Notes under the pieces: generated by a model
Told to the model about the DNA's origin: nothing
Seen by the model: the letters and a program-made list of their open reading frames with translations, nothing else
Databases searched by the model: none
Made by a program: the position numbers and the translations under genes
Source of the DNA: Paraglaciecola sp.
Lineage (GTDB): Bacteria; Pseudomonadota; Gammaproteobacteria; Enterobacterales; Alteromonadaceae
NCBI GenBank assembly: GCA_009993955.1
Contig: JAACSL010000038.1
Location: 1-44,011, forward strand
Reading direction: 5' to 3'
Length of the DNA: 44,011 nucleotides
Shown: positions 1 to 7,109 of the stretch, piece by piece
How positions within the stretch are numbered: position 1 is the first letter of the stretch
Layout of the letters: each line of letters starts with the position of its first letter

Positions 1-443
1 ACAAAAAGCCTTTAAATTCAGTACGTAGAGATGTGATTGTAGTGTGCAATGAAAGGTGGTTTTAAGCGTTGAAAGGCTGGGCGGCATCAGGATGCGAGAT
101 GATAGCAAAAGTGCGCCGCTTGGCGACTTCTTGCAAAAAAGGGGTATTAGACATGAATGAACTACTTCTATTTGCCGGCACAACACAACGTCGAGCCAAC
201 TATGGCAACGCTTGCAATGCGCGATTAATCTTAAAATTAAGCTGTATTTTGAATGATTTGGCGAGGATAAACAATCTAAGCTTCACCTATGTGTGCAGAT
301 AGTCCATCAGGGTGCAACACAGTAGCGTGACAGGATTATTTGATTTACTGATTTTTACCCATAACTTATAGTGTCCACCGATCACGTTTTCGCCATACCC
401 ATTGTTTTTCATACTTCTCTCACTCGCTTCCATAGGTCTCAAC
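1..443. other. No supported gene
   Basis: No coding region is convincing here. A short open frame at 69-302 exists. An internal ATG at 153 follows an AGGGG ribosome-site-like stretch and starts with a few residues (MNELLLFAG) like the beginning of phage-type cytosine-5 methyltransferases, but the similarity stops there and no catalytic motif follows. I see no tRNA, repeat or clear promoter. It could be decayed accessory DNA. Confidence 0.4.
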
Positions 444-710
444 ATGTCACGCAGACAGAAATTTAATGGTTTTCAACGTAAAACATTGCATAGCGAAGCA
501 GGGCTCAACCTAAAAGAATTTGGGTCACAGATAAGCTTGAGTTGCGAGACAGTATCAGCGATTAAAAATGACAAAGCTGAAAGAATGACAAGTAGCAGCG
601 TTGATTTTGTAAAAAAGTGCTGGTCTGTCAGCGGTCAAAAGGCTTCTCAGCCAAGCCGAGAATCCTGTTTTGTCGATGTCAGACACTTTTGCGGTTTTGA
701 TCAGCATTAA
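444..710 (+). CDS. Small basic protein, possible HTH regulator
   Basis: This 88-residue protein is not recognised. I chose the ATG at 444, preceded by AGG about ten bases upstream, over an in-frame ATG at 402 that would add a hydrophobic leader not matching the rest. Residues 10-50 are arranged like a short helix-turn-helix regulator (a basic start, an AGLNLKEFG helix, then a second helix before the KND turn), with the same overall shape as the XRE-like protein at 1652, but the match is weak. Its stop overlaps the start of the next gene in TAATG, so the two are probably translated together. Codon use is less regular than in the core genes downstream. A regulatory role is inference. Confidence 0.35.
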   Translation: MSRRQKFNGFQRKTLHSEAGLNLKEFGSQISLSCETVSAIKNDKAERMTSSSVDFVKKCWSVSGQKASQPSRESCFVDVRHFCGFDQH

Positions 711-1420
711 TGCTACTTCGAGCATATTTCCCACAAGTCGTGACCACAGTTTTGGCTGGTATTTTTATTGCGCTCGGTATTTTTTCCTTCGGCAAACCGG
801 CATTTTTTGACCGACTTTTTTTGTGTGTCCTCATTTTTACAGCGGTAGTGTGTTATCAAAGCATTAATATACTTAGCCTGCTTATTCTGTTGATTATCGC
901 CCGAAGTATTGAAGAGCTCGCTTGGTTGGCATTTTATGACTCGTACCTGATTAGCGTGTTCATTAACACGCTCACTATTGCTGTGTTAATCTTTCTGCGT
1001 TTTGACCCTTTAAGTAAGCTAGGTTTTTTAATCGTGACTCTGGCCATGTGCGCCGAGATTTATTGGATGATCATCGATTATCCCGCTCCCGAACTTTATT
1101 GGCACGTAACGCTTTTGCTCATCAGTTTTTCGATGCGCTATCTAAGCTTTATGCGATTTAATATTGTCGACCGCTTTTTTCCCGGCAAGTCAAAACCGAC
1201 CCATCTGGATTGGGCGATATACAATACCTATGGATTTGCGATCATTATACAATCGGCGGTTTTACTTGAATATTTGGTCAGGCATGTATTGGGATATTCA
1301 CAAGTGTTGGTGGTGTACAATGCCTACGTTTATCTAGTGCATGGGATTGCCGTGTATGTTGTGTTTGCCATTGTTAACGAAATACATCGCGACCTACTTC
1401 AACGATTACTCAAAGCCTAA
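710..1420 (+). CDS. Multi-pass membrane protein of unknown function
   Basis: This 236-residue protein has about six or seven hydrophobic segments spread over its length (roughly residues 8-25, 34-60, 72-92, 100-118, 125-140, 165-190 and 200-220) joined by short loops. It is therefore an integral inner-membrane protein. I do not recognise a family motif. The start ATG overlaps the stop of the upstream small gene (TAATG), which implies translational coupling and perhaps a functional pair. A small hairpin with a T-run lies about 110 bases downstream. The gene is isolated from core functions, and the following regulator gene is separate. It could be a phage or plasmid-borne membrane protein, but nothing in the sequence proves that. 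Confidence 0.5.
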   Translation: MLLRAYFPQVVTTVLAGIFIALGIFSFGKPAFFDRLFLCVLIFTAVVCYQSINILSLLILLIIARSIEELAWLAFYDSYLISVFINTLTIAVLIFLRFDPLSKLGFLIVTLAMCAEIYWMIIDYPAPELYWHVTLLLISFSMRYLSFMRFNIVDRFFPGKSKPTHLDWAIYNTYGFAIIIQSAVLLEYLVRHVLGYSQVLVVYNAYVYLVHGIAVYVVFAIVNEIHRDLLQRLLKA

Positions 1421-1529
1421 ATAGCTTGATTGTGAAAATAATATTAAAAAATCTCGAATTCAGGCTCAGTGTAAAAATATTATCTAATACAGATCAAATA
1501 CTTACCTCATCAAGCCAACTATTTTTACC

Positions 1530-1554
1530 ATGTGGAGCGCAATCCACATTTTTT
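1530..1554 (+). terminator. Hairpin with T-run, likely terminator
   Basis: ATGTGGA (1530-1536) pairs with TCCACAT (1543-1549) over a six-base loop and runs into six T residues. It lies downstream of the membrane-protein gene and upstream of the small regulator gene, and would separate their transcripts. The stem is short, so its strength is uncertain. Confidence 0.45.
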
Positions 1555-1582
1555 ACCTTACTATAAGATGGTTAAAAAAAGT

Positions 1583-1619
1583 GACAGAGCGACATACAGA
1601 CTGAGACCGTAGCTCTGTC
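1583..1619. promoter_or_regulatory. Inverted repeat before small regulator gene
   Basis: GACAGAGC (1583-1590) and GCTCTGTC (1612-1619) form a perfect 8-base inverted repeat separated by 21 bases. It ends about 32 bases before the start of the XRE-like gene at 1652. It could be an operator for autoregulation, with half-sites two helical turns or more apart, or a leader hairpin in the mRNA. Nothing in the sequence decides between these. Confidence 0.35.
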
Positions 1620-1651
1620 TTAGCGTTCATAAAAATAAAAAAGGAAAAACT

Positions 1652-1906
1652 ATGTATATTTTAGGTAGTGATTTAAGAAAAATGCGCTTAGATGCTGGCT
1701 TAACCACAGTTAAAATGGCTAAGTTAGCTGAAGTAAAAACGCGTAAAACCTATGAAAATTGGGAAAAGAATGTGGGCAGCCCAAGCATGAATCAGTTTAT
1801 CGCCATGTGTGTTGGTTGTAATTTTAATCCTTCGAAATTTGTAAAACTAGCTATCGAAAGAACCGATAGTGCTGAGCCCTTAAACATAGGTTCCGCTCGC
1901 CGCTAA
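1652..1906 (+). CDS. Small XRE-like DNA-binding protein
   Basis: An 84-residue protein whose first 55 residues look like a compact helix-turn-helix: LRKMRLDAGLT (helices 1-2), KMAKLAEVKTRKTYENWE (turn and recognition helix, with the TYENWE ending common in Cro/CI-type domains), then an amphipathic helix with FIAMCVGCNFNP. The ATG is well placed behind AAAAAGGAAAAAC. An 8-base inverted repeat lies just upstream, and a nested pair of inverted repeats lies right after the stop. Such short XRE proteins are usually phage, plasmid or toxin-antitoxin regulators. There is no toxin gene next to it in operon, so that role is unproved. DNA binding is inferred from the pattern only. Confidence 0.55.
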   Translation: MYILGSDLRKMRLDAGLTTVKMAKLAEVKTRKTYENWEKNVGSPSMNQFIAMCVGCNFNPSKFVKLAIERTDSAEPLNIGSARR

Positions 1907-1907
1907 T

Positions 1908-1950
1908 TACCAGCCGGGTCAAGATAGTTGTTGCTGGTATATCTTGACCC
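1908..1950. repeat. Interleaved inverted repeats (pseudoknot order)
   Basis: Two perfect inverted repeats interlock directly after the stop of the small regulator gene. TACCAGC (1908-1914) matches GCTGGTA (1933-1939), and GGGTCAAGATA (1916-1926) matches TATCTTGACCC (1940-1950). The order arm1-arm2-arm1'-arm2' is that of an H-type pseudoknot, or of two mutually exclusive hairpins. A TTTTA stretch follows on the plus strand, so the 11-bp stem may also act as a terminator between this gene and the convergent rimI. Confidence 0.6.
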
Positions 1951-1986
1951 ATGTTTTACTAAATTCCGCTGTCCAACTTACCCCAA

Positions 1987-2457
1987 TCAAGCTTCTTTTT
2001 GCGGCAATATCATACACTGCATGATAATGGCCGACTCTGTTCCGTCAGGTTTTAGGTAATAATTTTTACGGGTCTCTACCACATTGAAATACGCGTTGTG
2101 GTAAAGTTCGATAGCGCGTGTATTTGACTCCCTGACTTCTAACCAAGCTTCTGTGGCACCCCGTTTTTCACATTGACTGATAAAATGCTGCAGTAGAATT
2201 TTACCGTAGCCTTTACCCTGTTGAGTGGGCTCGACAGCAATATCCATCAAGGTCACTTCTTCAAGCACTTGCATTGCCACATAGTAACCAAGCAATGTGT
2301 TCTCAGCATGCAGGCTAAAAGCAAAATACGGTTTGCTCAGACAATCTGTAAAAATCTTCGCAGACCATGGACTGTATTGCACTTGTTTATGCAAGGTAAA
2401 ACAGGCCTGATAATTATCAGCGCGCAGCGCATGAAAGCTGTATTGGGCTTGGTTCAA
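1987..2457 (-). CDS. rimI: Ribosomal protein S18-alanine N-acetyltransferase
   Basis: A GNAT-fold enzyme that transfers acetyl from acetyl-CoA to the N-terminal alanine of ribosomal protein S18 in the cytoplasm. At 156 residues it is close to the E. coli length. The acetyl-CoA loop QQGKGYG is at residues 79-85. LEVRESN (106-112) with Glu107, and Tyr119 in LYHNAYF, sit where the E. coli catalytic Glu103 and Tyr115 lie. RKNYY (130-134) is the usual RimI signature. The segment normally ending GF reads AYF here, a small deviation. The start is a TTG six bases after the holD stop. An in-frame TAA just upstream of that TTG and the lack of another plausible Met leave little choice. It follows holD in the arrangement common in gammaproteobacteria. 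Confidence 0.9.
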   Translation of the reverse strand: MNQAQYSFHALRADNYQACFTLHKQVQYSPWSAKIFTDCLSKPYFAFSLHAENTLLGYYVAMQVLEEVTLMDIAVEPTQQGKGYGKILLQHFISQCEKRGATEAWLEVRESNTRAIELYHNAYFNVVETRKNYYLKPDGTESAIIMQCMILPQKEA

Positions 2458-2463
2458 GATTAA

Positions 2464-2967
2464 TTATTCACTGTACTGAGTTTGCAATAACTGCCACAGA
2501 GCTTTTTTATGCTGAACTTGCAGCAATGATGTGAGTGAGGGCGTCGTCAAACAATGGGCGCTAAGCTGACATTGTTCCCCCATACACCAGGCAAACACTG
2601 CCGCATCTGACTTTGCCGCGACAGAACTGCGGTTAACATCCCCTGAATACTCAATAGGTAAGCTGCTGTGCCCTATCGCCAGAAGTATATCTTGCACTAT
2701 GGTCGTAGAGGTGTTGTCAGCCTTAAAATCACAAACTACACGTTGAGGGGCTTGATTTGTTGCTGATTTTTGATTCAACTCACGGAGTTTTTCAATTGTT
2801 GCCGCAGGTGAAGCGCTGCTTATGTTTTGCGCGCTTTGCTTCGCTTCGGGCTGTAAAGCAACGGGTTGATCCGTGTTTGCACTCTGCCCCACCCAATCGA
2901 CAATGCCTAATTCTGTTAGAATGGCGCTTTGATATACGGTTAGATGAGATGGTTGCGACCTTGTCAT
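2464..2967 (-). CDS. holD: DNA polymerase III psi subunit
   Basis: Psi is a small subunit of the replicative clamp-loader assembly, linking the DnaX complex to chi and through it to SSB. The protein has 167 residues, longer than the E. coli protein of about 137 because of a low-complexity middle (about residues 30-75). The N-terminal ILTELGIVDWV resembles the QLGI-W motif of HolD, and the C-terminal SLTSLL-KKALWQLLQT resembles the last helix of the family. The ATG follows AGGAAATTTC. It sits immediately upstream of rimI, the usual partner. HolD is poorly conserved, so the call rests on the two end motifs plus the neighbour. Confidence 0.82.
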   Translation of the reverse strand: MTRSQPSHLTVYQSAILTELGIVDWVGQSANTDQPVALQPEAKQSAQNISSASPAATIEKLRELNQKSATNQAPQRVVCDFKADNTSTTIVQDILLAIGHSSLPIEYSGDVNRSSVAAKSDAAVFAWCMGEQCQLSAHCLTTPSLTSLLQVQHKKALWQLLQTQYSE

Positions 2968-3045
2968 GAAATTTCCTGCGAGTCACTTAAGGTTTACGCT
3001 AGCAGATATCGTAACGACAACCAAGTTTGCATAAGCGATGGAAAT

Positions 3046-3121
3046 TGGCAGGGGTGGAGGGATTCGAACCCCCAGCCATCGGTTTTGGAGACCGCTGTTC
3101 TACCATTGGAACTACACCCCT
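3046..3121 (-). tRNA. tRNA-Trp (CCA)
   Basis: A 76-base cloverleaf including an encoded 3' CCA. The acceptor stem is AGGGGTG with CACCCCT, the anticodon loop is CTCCAAA with anticodon CCA, and the T-arm contains GGTTCGAATCC. It is read on the minus strand, downstream of a promoter at 3135-3162. Confidence 0.97.
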
Positions 3122-3134
3122 GCTGAAGCGCTGA

Positions 3135-3162
3135 ATTATACTGAAGGGGTGTCAAAGGTAAA
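3135..3162 (-). promoter_or_regulatory. Promoter for tRNA-Trp
   Basis: On the minus strand TTTACC (plus 3157-3162) and a consensus TATAAT (plus 3135-3140) are 16 bases apart. The -10 ends 13 bases before the mature 5' end of tRNA-Trp. Placement and a perfect -10 support it; the -35 is imperfect. Confidence 0.6.
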
Positions 3163-3202
3163 GGCCTTTTATAGGGCTTTGCCATGAATGGCTAACGAGT
3201 GC

Positions 3203-4018
3203 TTATTTTTCAAACAGGAATTGACTATTTTGCGCCAAGTCCCCCATCGACTTTGCCCAAAGTTCATTTGTTTTGTGCACTATCGCTAACATATTGAGCA
3301 CTTTTTCATGCACCCACAGCTCGTCTAAGCCACGTTGTTGAGCATAGTGTTTGATGACCAATGCACCTTGCTCAGTATTTAACTGATTAATGGTAATACT
3401 GGCGGCCACATCAAAATATGGACTACTCATCGCGCTGTACTCCCAATCGATCAATAAGGGTGGCGAGCACTGCATGATATGCGCAAACGCCAAATCATTA
3501 TGGCACAGCGCCGTCTCGGCCCGACATTCGCTGTCAAAATACGCCAACAATCCTTCTAGTTCAGCTTGTTCAACAGCCGACAACTGCTGGTGGTTATCCG
3601 CCAAATAAAAAGCCCAATCGTCGCGCAGGTTTAATGACAACCCGGTAAAAGGCAGTTGATGAAGATGTGCCAAGACTTCAGCCAGTCGCTCACACTTTTC
3701 ATTGAGTGTTGACATTCGTGCTGGCAGCGCATCAACCGTCACCCAAGTATCCAGCTGAAAATCGTTGTTGTTCGCGAGATACAGCGGCCGTGGAGCAAGG
3801 CCCAATTCCGCTACCTTAGCTTGATGCTCAAACGCTTGTTCTCGTTTGATGGGGATGGACGAGGCAGAGGCAAACTGTTTAAGAAAGTAGGTTTGCTGAT
3901 CAACATAGACACAATGGCTAGTATTAACCATGCCACCAGGAATTGACCTAACTTGAATGTCTTGCTTGGCGAAAAAACAGCGAAGCTCCTCGATGATGTG
4001 GGCAGCAATGTTGGGCAT
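3203..4018 (-). CDS. thiK: Thiamine kinase-like phosphotransferase
   Basis: A cytoplasmic aminoglycoside/choline-kinase-fold enzyme that in this context probably phosphorylates imported thiamine to thiamine monophosphate, trapping it. The 271 residues match the length of E. coli ThiK. Visible landmarks are a nucleotide-loop region PGGMVNTS (27-34), YFLKQF (44-49) with the ATP-binding lysine, the catalytic HND (173-175), and IDWEY (190-194) carrying the metal-binding Asp191. The family's HxDxxxxN motif reads HNDLAFAH, so the Mg-binding Asn is His180 here. It is the last gene of the TPP-riboswitch operon, starting five bases after pnuT. Sequence alone would also allow choline or another small-alcohol kinase; the operon favours thiamine. 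Confidence 0.78.
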   Translation of the reverse strand: MPNIAAHIIEELRCFFAKQDIQVRSIPGGMVNTSHCVYVDQQTYFLKQFASASSIPIKREQAFEHQAKVAELGLAPRPLYLANNNDFQLDTWVTVDALPARMSTLNEKCERLAEVLAHLHQLPFTGLSLNLRDDWAFYLADNHQQLSAVEQAELEGLLAYFDSECRAETALCHNDLAFAHIMQCSPPLLIDWEYSAMSSPYFDVAASITINQLNTEQGALVIKHYAQQRGLDELWVHEKVLNMLAIVHKTNELWAKSMGDLAQNSQFLFEK

Positions 4019-4023
4019 CGCGC

Positions 4024-4638
4024 TTACTCAGCCCTCAACGCAGAATAGGCCGATGGCTGTTTACCCCACTGTTGATAACCATAAATGGCGAACACGGCAT
4101 ACACCACAAACAACACAGCCGTTAGCAACAGACCGTTGGCGTAATACAAATACGCTGCAAGCATATCGATAACAATCCAGTACAGCCAGTTCTCGCGCAC
4201 CTTGTTGGCCACCAAAAGCGTGGCAAATACACTGAACACCGTGATACCAGCATCCAGGTGTGCATAGTTGTTGTCAAACCAATGCGCTGTTAGCTGGGCC
4301 AGCAACAGAGTAACGAGCGCCAAGCTAACTATAGACAGAATATGCTGGTTGACAGACCAACTGAGCACTGCCACATGCTCCTCTTCCCTGCGCCGCCATT
4401 GTCGCCATCCATAAAAAGCCATCAGCATATAATAGAGGTTCAAGGCAGCCTGAAAAGGTAGTGTGACCTCCCAAAATATGTAGCTGTATATGGCGGTACT
4501 CAACAAAGCACACAGCCAACAAGCTATATGTTGTTTGGCCGCTAACCATACATAGGCGAGCGCTAAAACAACGGCAATCACCTCTAAGCTAGATTGTTGC
4601 TGAGCTTGCAAGATGAGCGGGTCGAGCATGTCAAACAT
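4024..4638 (-). CDS. pnuT: PnuC-family thiamine transporter (PnuT type)
   Basis: An inner-membrane facilitator of the PnuC/SWEET-like fold. Members under TPP riboswitches are thought to import thiamine, which a kinase then traps. I used the ATG at 4638, which overlaps the stop of the upstream gene by eight bases; another ATG three codons later is possible. The 205 residues carry about seven hydrophobic segments, with the aromatic motifs YGWRQW after segment 3 and ENWLYWIVIDMLAAYLY in segment 6, both typical of PnuC proteins near the substrate site. It lies between a YkoF-like gene and a kinase, all downstream of the riboswitch. Specificity for thiamine rather than nicotinamide riboside is inferred from the operon. 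Confidence 0.85.
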   Translation of the reverse strand: MFDMLDPLILQAQQQSSLEVIAVVLALAYVWLAAKQHIACWLCALLSTAIYSYIFWEVTLPFQAALNLYYMLMAFYGWRQWRRREEEHVAVLSWSVNQHILSIVSLALVTLLLAQLTAHWFDNNYAHLDAGITVFSVFATLLVANKVRENWLYWIVIDMLAAYLYYANGLLLTAVLFVVYAVFAIYGYQQWGKQPSAYSALRAE

Positions 4639-4894
4639 CAGCGCCACTGTGCATTTTATCGCCATTCAAGAACTTGCAAACAAACACGGCTTGACCAATC
4701 TGTTCATGGGTCTTTTGCATCTCTTCAGCCAGTATCTGCATGGTGGATAAATACTCGCCGCTTACCAGCGTACTGGTGGCCGATGTCTTGACTTTCAGTT
4801 GGCTAAAACGATGCAAACGATCAATAAAATCCTTGATCGGCGGTATGTAATCGCGATCCAAGGGGTACAATGAAATTTCAACCACTAGCTGCAT
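4631..4894 (-). CDS. YkoF/MTH1187-like thiamine-binding protein
   Basis: An 87-residue single-domain protein of the thiamine-binding (YkoF/DUF77, MTH1187) superfamily, with a ferredoxin-like alpha/beta fold. VEISLYPL (residues 4-11) is the first strand, IPPIKDFIDRLHR the first helix, VKTSATSTLVSGEY the middle strands with the conserved T-x-T-x-V-G pattern, and IGQAVFVCKF the last strand. The start has a strong ribosome site, GGAGG, before ATG. It sits between the TonB receptor and PnuT under a TPP riboswitch, which supports thiamine or HMP binding in the cytoplasm or periplasm; no signal peptide is visible. Its exact job (carrier, chaperone or sensor) cannot be read from sequence. Confidence 0.8.
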   Translation of the reverse strand: MQLVVEISLYPLDRDYIPPIKDFIDRLHRFSQLKVKTSATSTLVSGEYLSTMQILAEEMQKTHEQIGQAVFVCKFLNGDKMHSGADV

Positions 4895-4949
4895 GTATAT
4901 CCTCCAGCAGAATAAGCGTATTGTAGGGTAATGAGTTCCGATATCAGGC

Positions 4950-7046
4950 CTAAAATTCGTATTGCAACGTCACACCAACGCGACGCGGCTCACCAAATTG
5001 TTCGTAGGTATGCGGTGCGTATTCATCACGTGGATCATTGCCAAAAAAGAAGCCACGGTTTGCATAGGTTTGGTCAAAAAGATTCCGCACGTACAAACTT
5101 AATGTCCAATTATCAACCACATAATCTAGATTGGTGTGCACAATCGTTTGTTGGTCCGAGCGCTGATCATGGTTAAAGGAATAATAAAACTCATCTTTTG
5201 CATCCACTTCCAACATGTAACTGACATGTTCGTTGAGCTGCCAAGAGAACCCCAGATTCACTTGATAGTTTGGCGCATGAGCCTGCTCTCGGTTATCAAT
5301 CATCGAACCGTCTTGGCGAGTTATGCCCGCAATGCGCGTTTTTAACCAACCAAGGTTAACAAATACATCCACGTTATCGCCCAGCATGGCTTGCAAATTG
5401 AACTCGGCCCCGTAATTTCTGCCACTGGCAGCGTTATTGTAAAAATCGACAAAAGATTGGTCGCGTACAATGGAGTTTTTGTATTGCACATTGTCTCGCC
5501 ACTGATAAAACACACTGAAATCAAGACTTATGCTGCCTTGTGGATTTGCGCCTTTTATCCCAAATTCTGTGCCAAGCAAGGACTCAGGTGAAAACTCACT
5601 GTTGTCCAATAGAATTTGGCGAAATTCAGCGAGTCCCGGATCATCAAGCTTACTCAAAGCTTGGCCGTTTACCCCACCCATTTTGTAACTGCGTAGTACA
5701 CTAAAATACAAACGGCTAGCAGCGCTGATTTGTTGCTGATAACTGAGTTCGGCCCCCCAGTCATTATGGCTTAATTGGCTGTCTGTGTTTGCACTATCTT
5801 GATACGCAAAGTCTTGAGAAGCCAAGCGTAAACTGCCCTCGAGCCATTGACTCTGCGTCAAGGCAAGACGGTATTGAGCGAACAGAGCCATATCTTCGCG
5901 CTGCACAGAGCTGGCGAACAAGGCATCTTGATATGCATCAAAATCAAAATAGGCTCGGTCTAGATCTTCATCTCGTGACGCAACATAAATGCCCATTACC
6001 CAACGGTTAGTGGCATCGCTTTTACTCAGCCATTTGCCTTGCACACTGAGGTCTTGACGATCACGCAAATACTGGTCTGTTGATGAATATTCCCAGTCAG
6101 GGGCAATGCCCACATAACTCCAATCCTCGTCATAGGCGTAGCCTAAATCAGCCTGCAAAAACGTGACTTGCCACTGCATATTCGCCCAACTTAACCCACT
6201 GTAATTTGCGCTCAATGCTATGGCTTCGCTTTGTTGACGATCAAAGCCGGGTTGGTCAGACAAGGTTTGGCGATTTCTATCCAAAGAAAACGCATCGTAA
6301 CCGTTATCCACATCAATAATATGCACCGTTGTGTTGAGGCTGAGGTCTTCATTGACCTGCCAATCTATTTTGCCGCGAGCGGTCAATTCATCTTGGTTAT
6401 TGGTGTCTGAGCGTGCTAAGAAGGCATTTTCAATAAACCCGTCGCTGCTGTTTTGATGCACTGAAAAACGATAATACACTGAATCTGACCACCCGCCTCC
6501 CGCAGCGGCGCCAATACTCCAACTGTTATAATTCGCCAGACCAACCTGCAGATTTAAGGTCTGCTGGCTTGCAGTAGGGGTGCTGATGACATTGATCATA
6601 CCGGCTAGGCCATCTGCGCCAAATCGCGCACTGTTTGGCCCTTTGAAAATTTCAATTTGCGCCACATCAAAGGTGGATGCCCCCGCCAACATGCCAGAGT
6701 AATTAATCCCGTCGACTAAAAACCCCACTGAAGGATTGACCGGATCAACAAATTGGCTGCGTTCCCCTATGCCGCGAATTTGCACAAATCGACCACGACT
6801 GGCTCCCGTCGCAAAATTAACATTGCCAGCTTTATTGAGGATCTCATCAAGGTGCTGAGCATGCCGTTGCTCGATGGCAAGCTGACTGATGACATCGATG
6901 CTACTAGGCATCTCGCTTAATGGTGTTGTGCTTAGCGCACCGTACACGGTGACGCGCTCAATGTCAGGAATATCATTAGCATAAGCCGCTTGAGTCAGCG
7001 CACTCGACAGGGCTAACACACTATATTTAATGGAGGTATTTAACAT
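4950..7046 (-). CDS. TonB-dependent receptor, probable thiamine uptake
   Basis: An outer-membrane, TonB-energised active transporter of 698 residues. There is a signal peptide (residues 1-23, AYA before the cleavage site) and a TonB-box-like ERVTVYG (about 30-36). The plug domain (about 40-155) has RGIGERSQF, VGFLVDGINY and IEIFKGPNSARFGADGLAGMINV, and a 22-stranded barrel ends in the aromatic LQYEF. Its leader carries a TPP riboswitch, and it is followed by YkoF-like, PnuT and ThiK-like genes, so the substrate is inferred to be thiamine or its phosphates (the omr1 type of receptor). The ATG follows GAAGAG, which lies in a hairpin that can hide it. By sequence alone it would only be a generic receptor. 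Confidence 0.87.
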   Translation of the reverse strand: MLNTSIKYSVLALSSALTQAAYANDIPDIERVTVYGALSTTPLSEMPSSIDVISQLAIEQRHAQHLDEILNKAGNVNFATGASRGRFVQIRGIGERSQFVDPVNPSVGFLVDGINYSGMLAGASTFDVAQIEIFKGPNSARFGADGLAGMINVISTPTASQQTLNLQVGLANYNSWSIGAAAGGGWSDSVYYRFSVHQNSSDGFIENAFLARSDTNNQDELTARGKIDWQVNEDLSLNTTVHIIDVDNGYDAFSLDRNRQTLSDQPGFDRQQSEAIALSANYSGLSWANMQWQVTFLQADLGYAYDEDWSYVGIAPDWEYSSTDQYLRDRQDLSVQGKWLSKSDATNRWVMGIYVASRDEDLDRAYFDFDAYQDALFASSVQREDMALFAQYRLALTQSQWLEGSLRLASQDFAYQDSANTDSQLSHNDWGAELSYQQQISAASRLYFSVLRSYKMGGVNGQALSKLDDPGLAEFRQILLDNSEFSPESLLGTEFGIKGANPQGSISLDFSVFYQWRDNVQYKNSIVRDQSFVDFYNNAASGRNYGAEFNLQAMLGDNVDVFVNLGWLKTRIAGITRQDGSMIDNREQAHAPNYQVNLGFSWQLNEHVSYMLEVDAKDEFYYSFNHDQRSDQQTIVHTNLDYVVDNWTLSLYVRNLFDQTYANRGFFFGNDPRDEYAPHTYEQFGEPRRVGVTLQYEF

Positions 7047-7048
7047 AT

Positions 7049-7079
7049 GGATCTCTTCAATGTGTGTGAAAAGATCCGG
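7049..7079 (-). promoter_or_regulatory. SD-sequestering hairpin of TPP riboswitch
   Basis: On the minus strand GGATCTTTTC (plus 7068-7077) can pair over ten positions, one G-U, with GAAGAGATCC (plus 7049-7058) around a nine-base loop. The second arm contains the GAAGAG ribosome site two bases before the receptor ATG. The first arm overlaps CCGGATC (plus 7073-7079), which is complementary to GATCCGG inside the aptamer (plus 7134-7140), giving a plausible anti-sequestor. This predicts translational control. Confidence 0.65.
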
Positions 7080-7109
7080 TTTAACGGCAGGTAAATGGGA
7101 TTGATTGTC

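Noticed and set aside
69-302. Possible cytosine methyltransferase fragment
   Set aside because: Only a handful of N-terminal residues resemble the family; no glycine-rich AdoMet motif or PC motif follows, so the likeness is probably chance.
2944-3126. Open reading frame across tRNA-Trp
   Set aside because: It runs through the tRNA on the opposite strand and has no ribosome site; the tRNA explains the sequence.
3141-3156. TTGACA close to TATAAT before tRNA-Trp as the -35 element
   Set aside because: The spacing is only nine bases; TTTACC at 16 bases is the workable -35.
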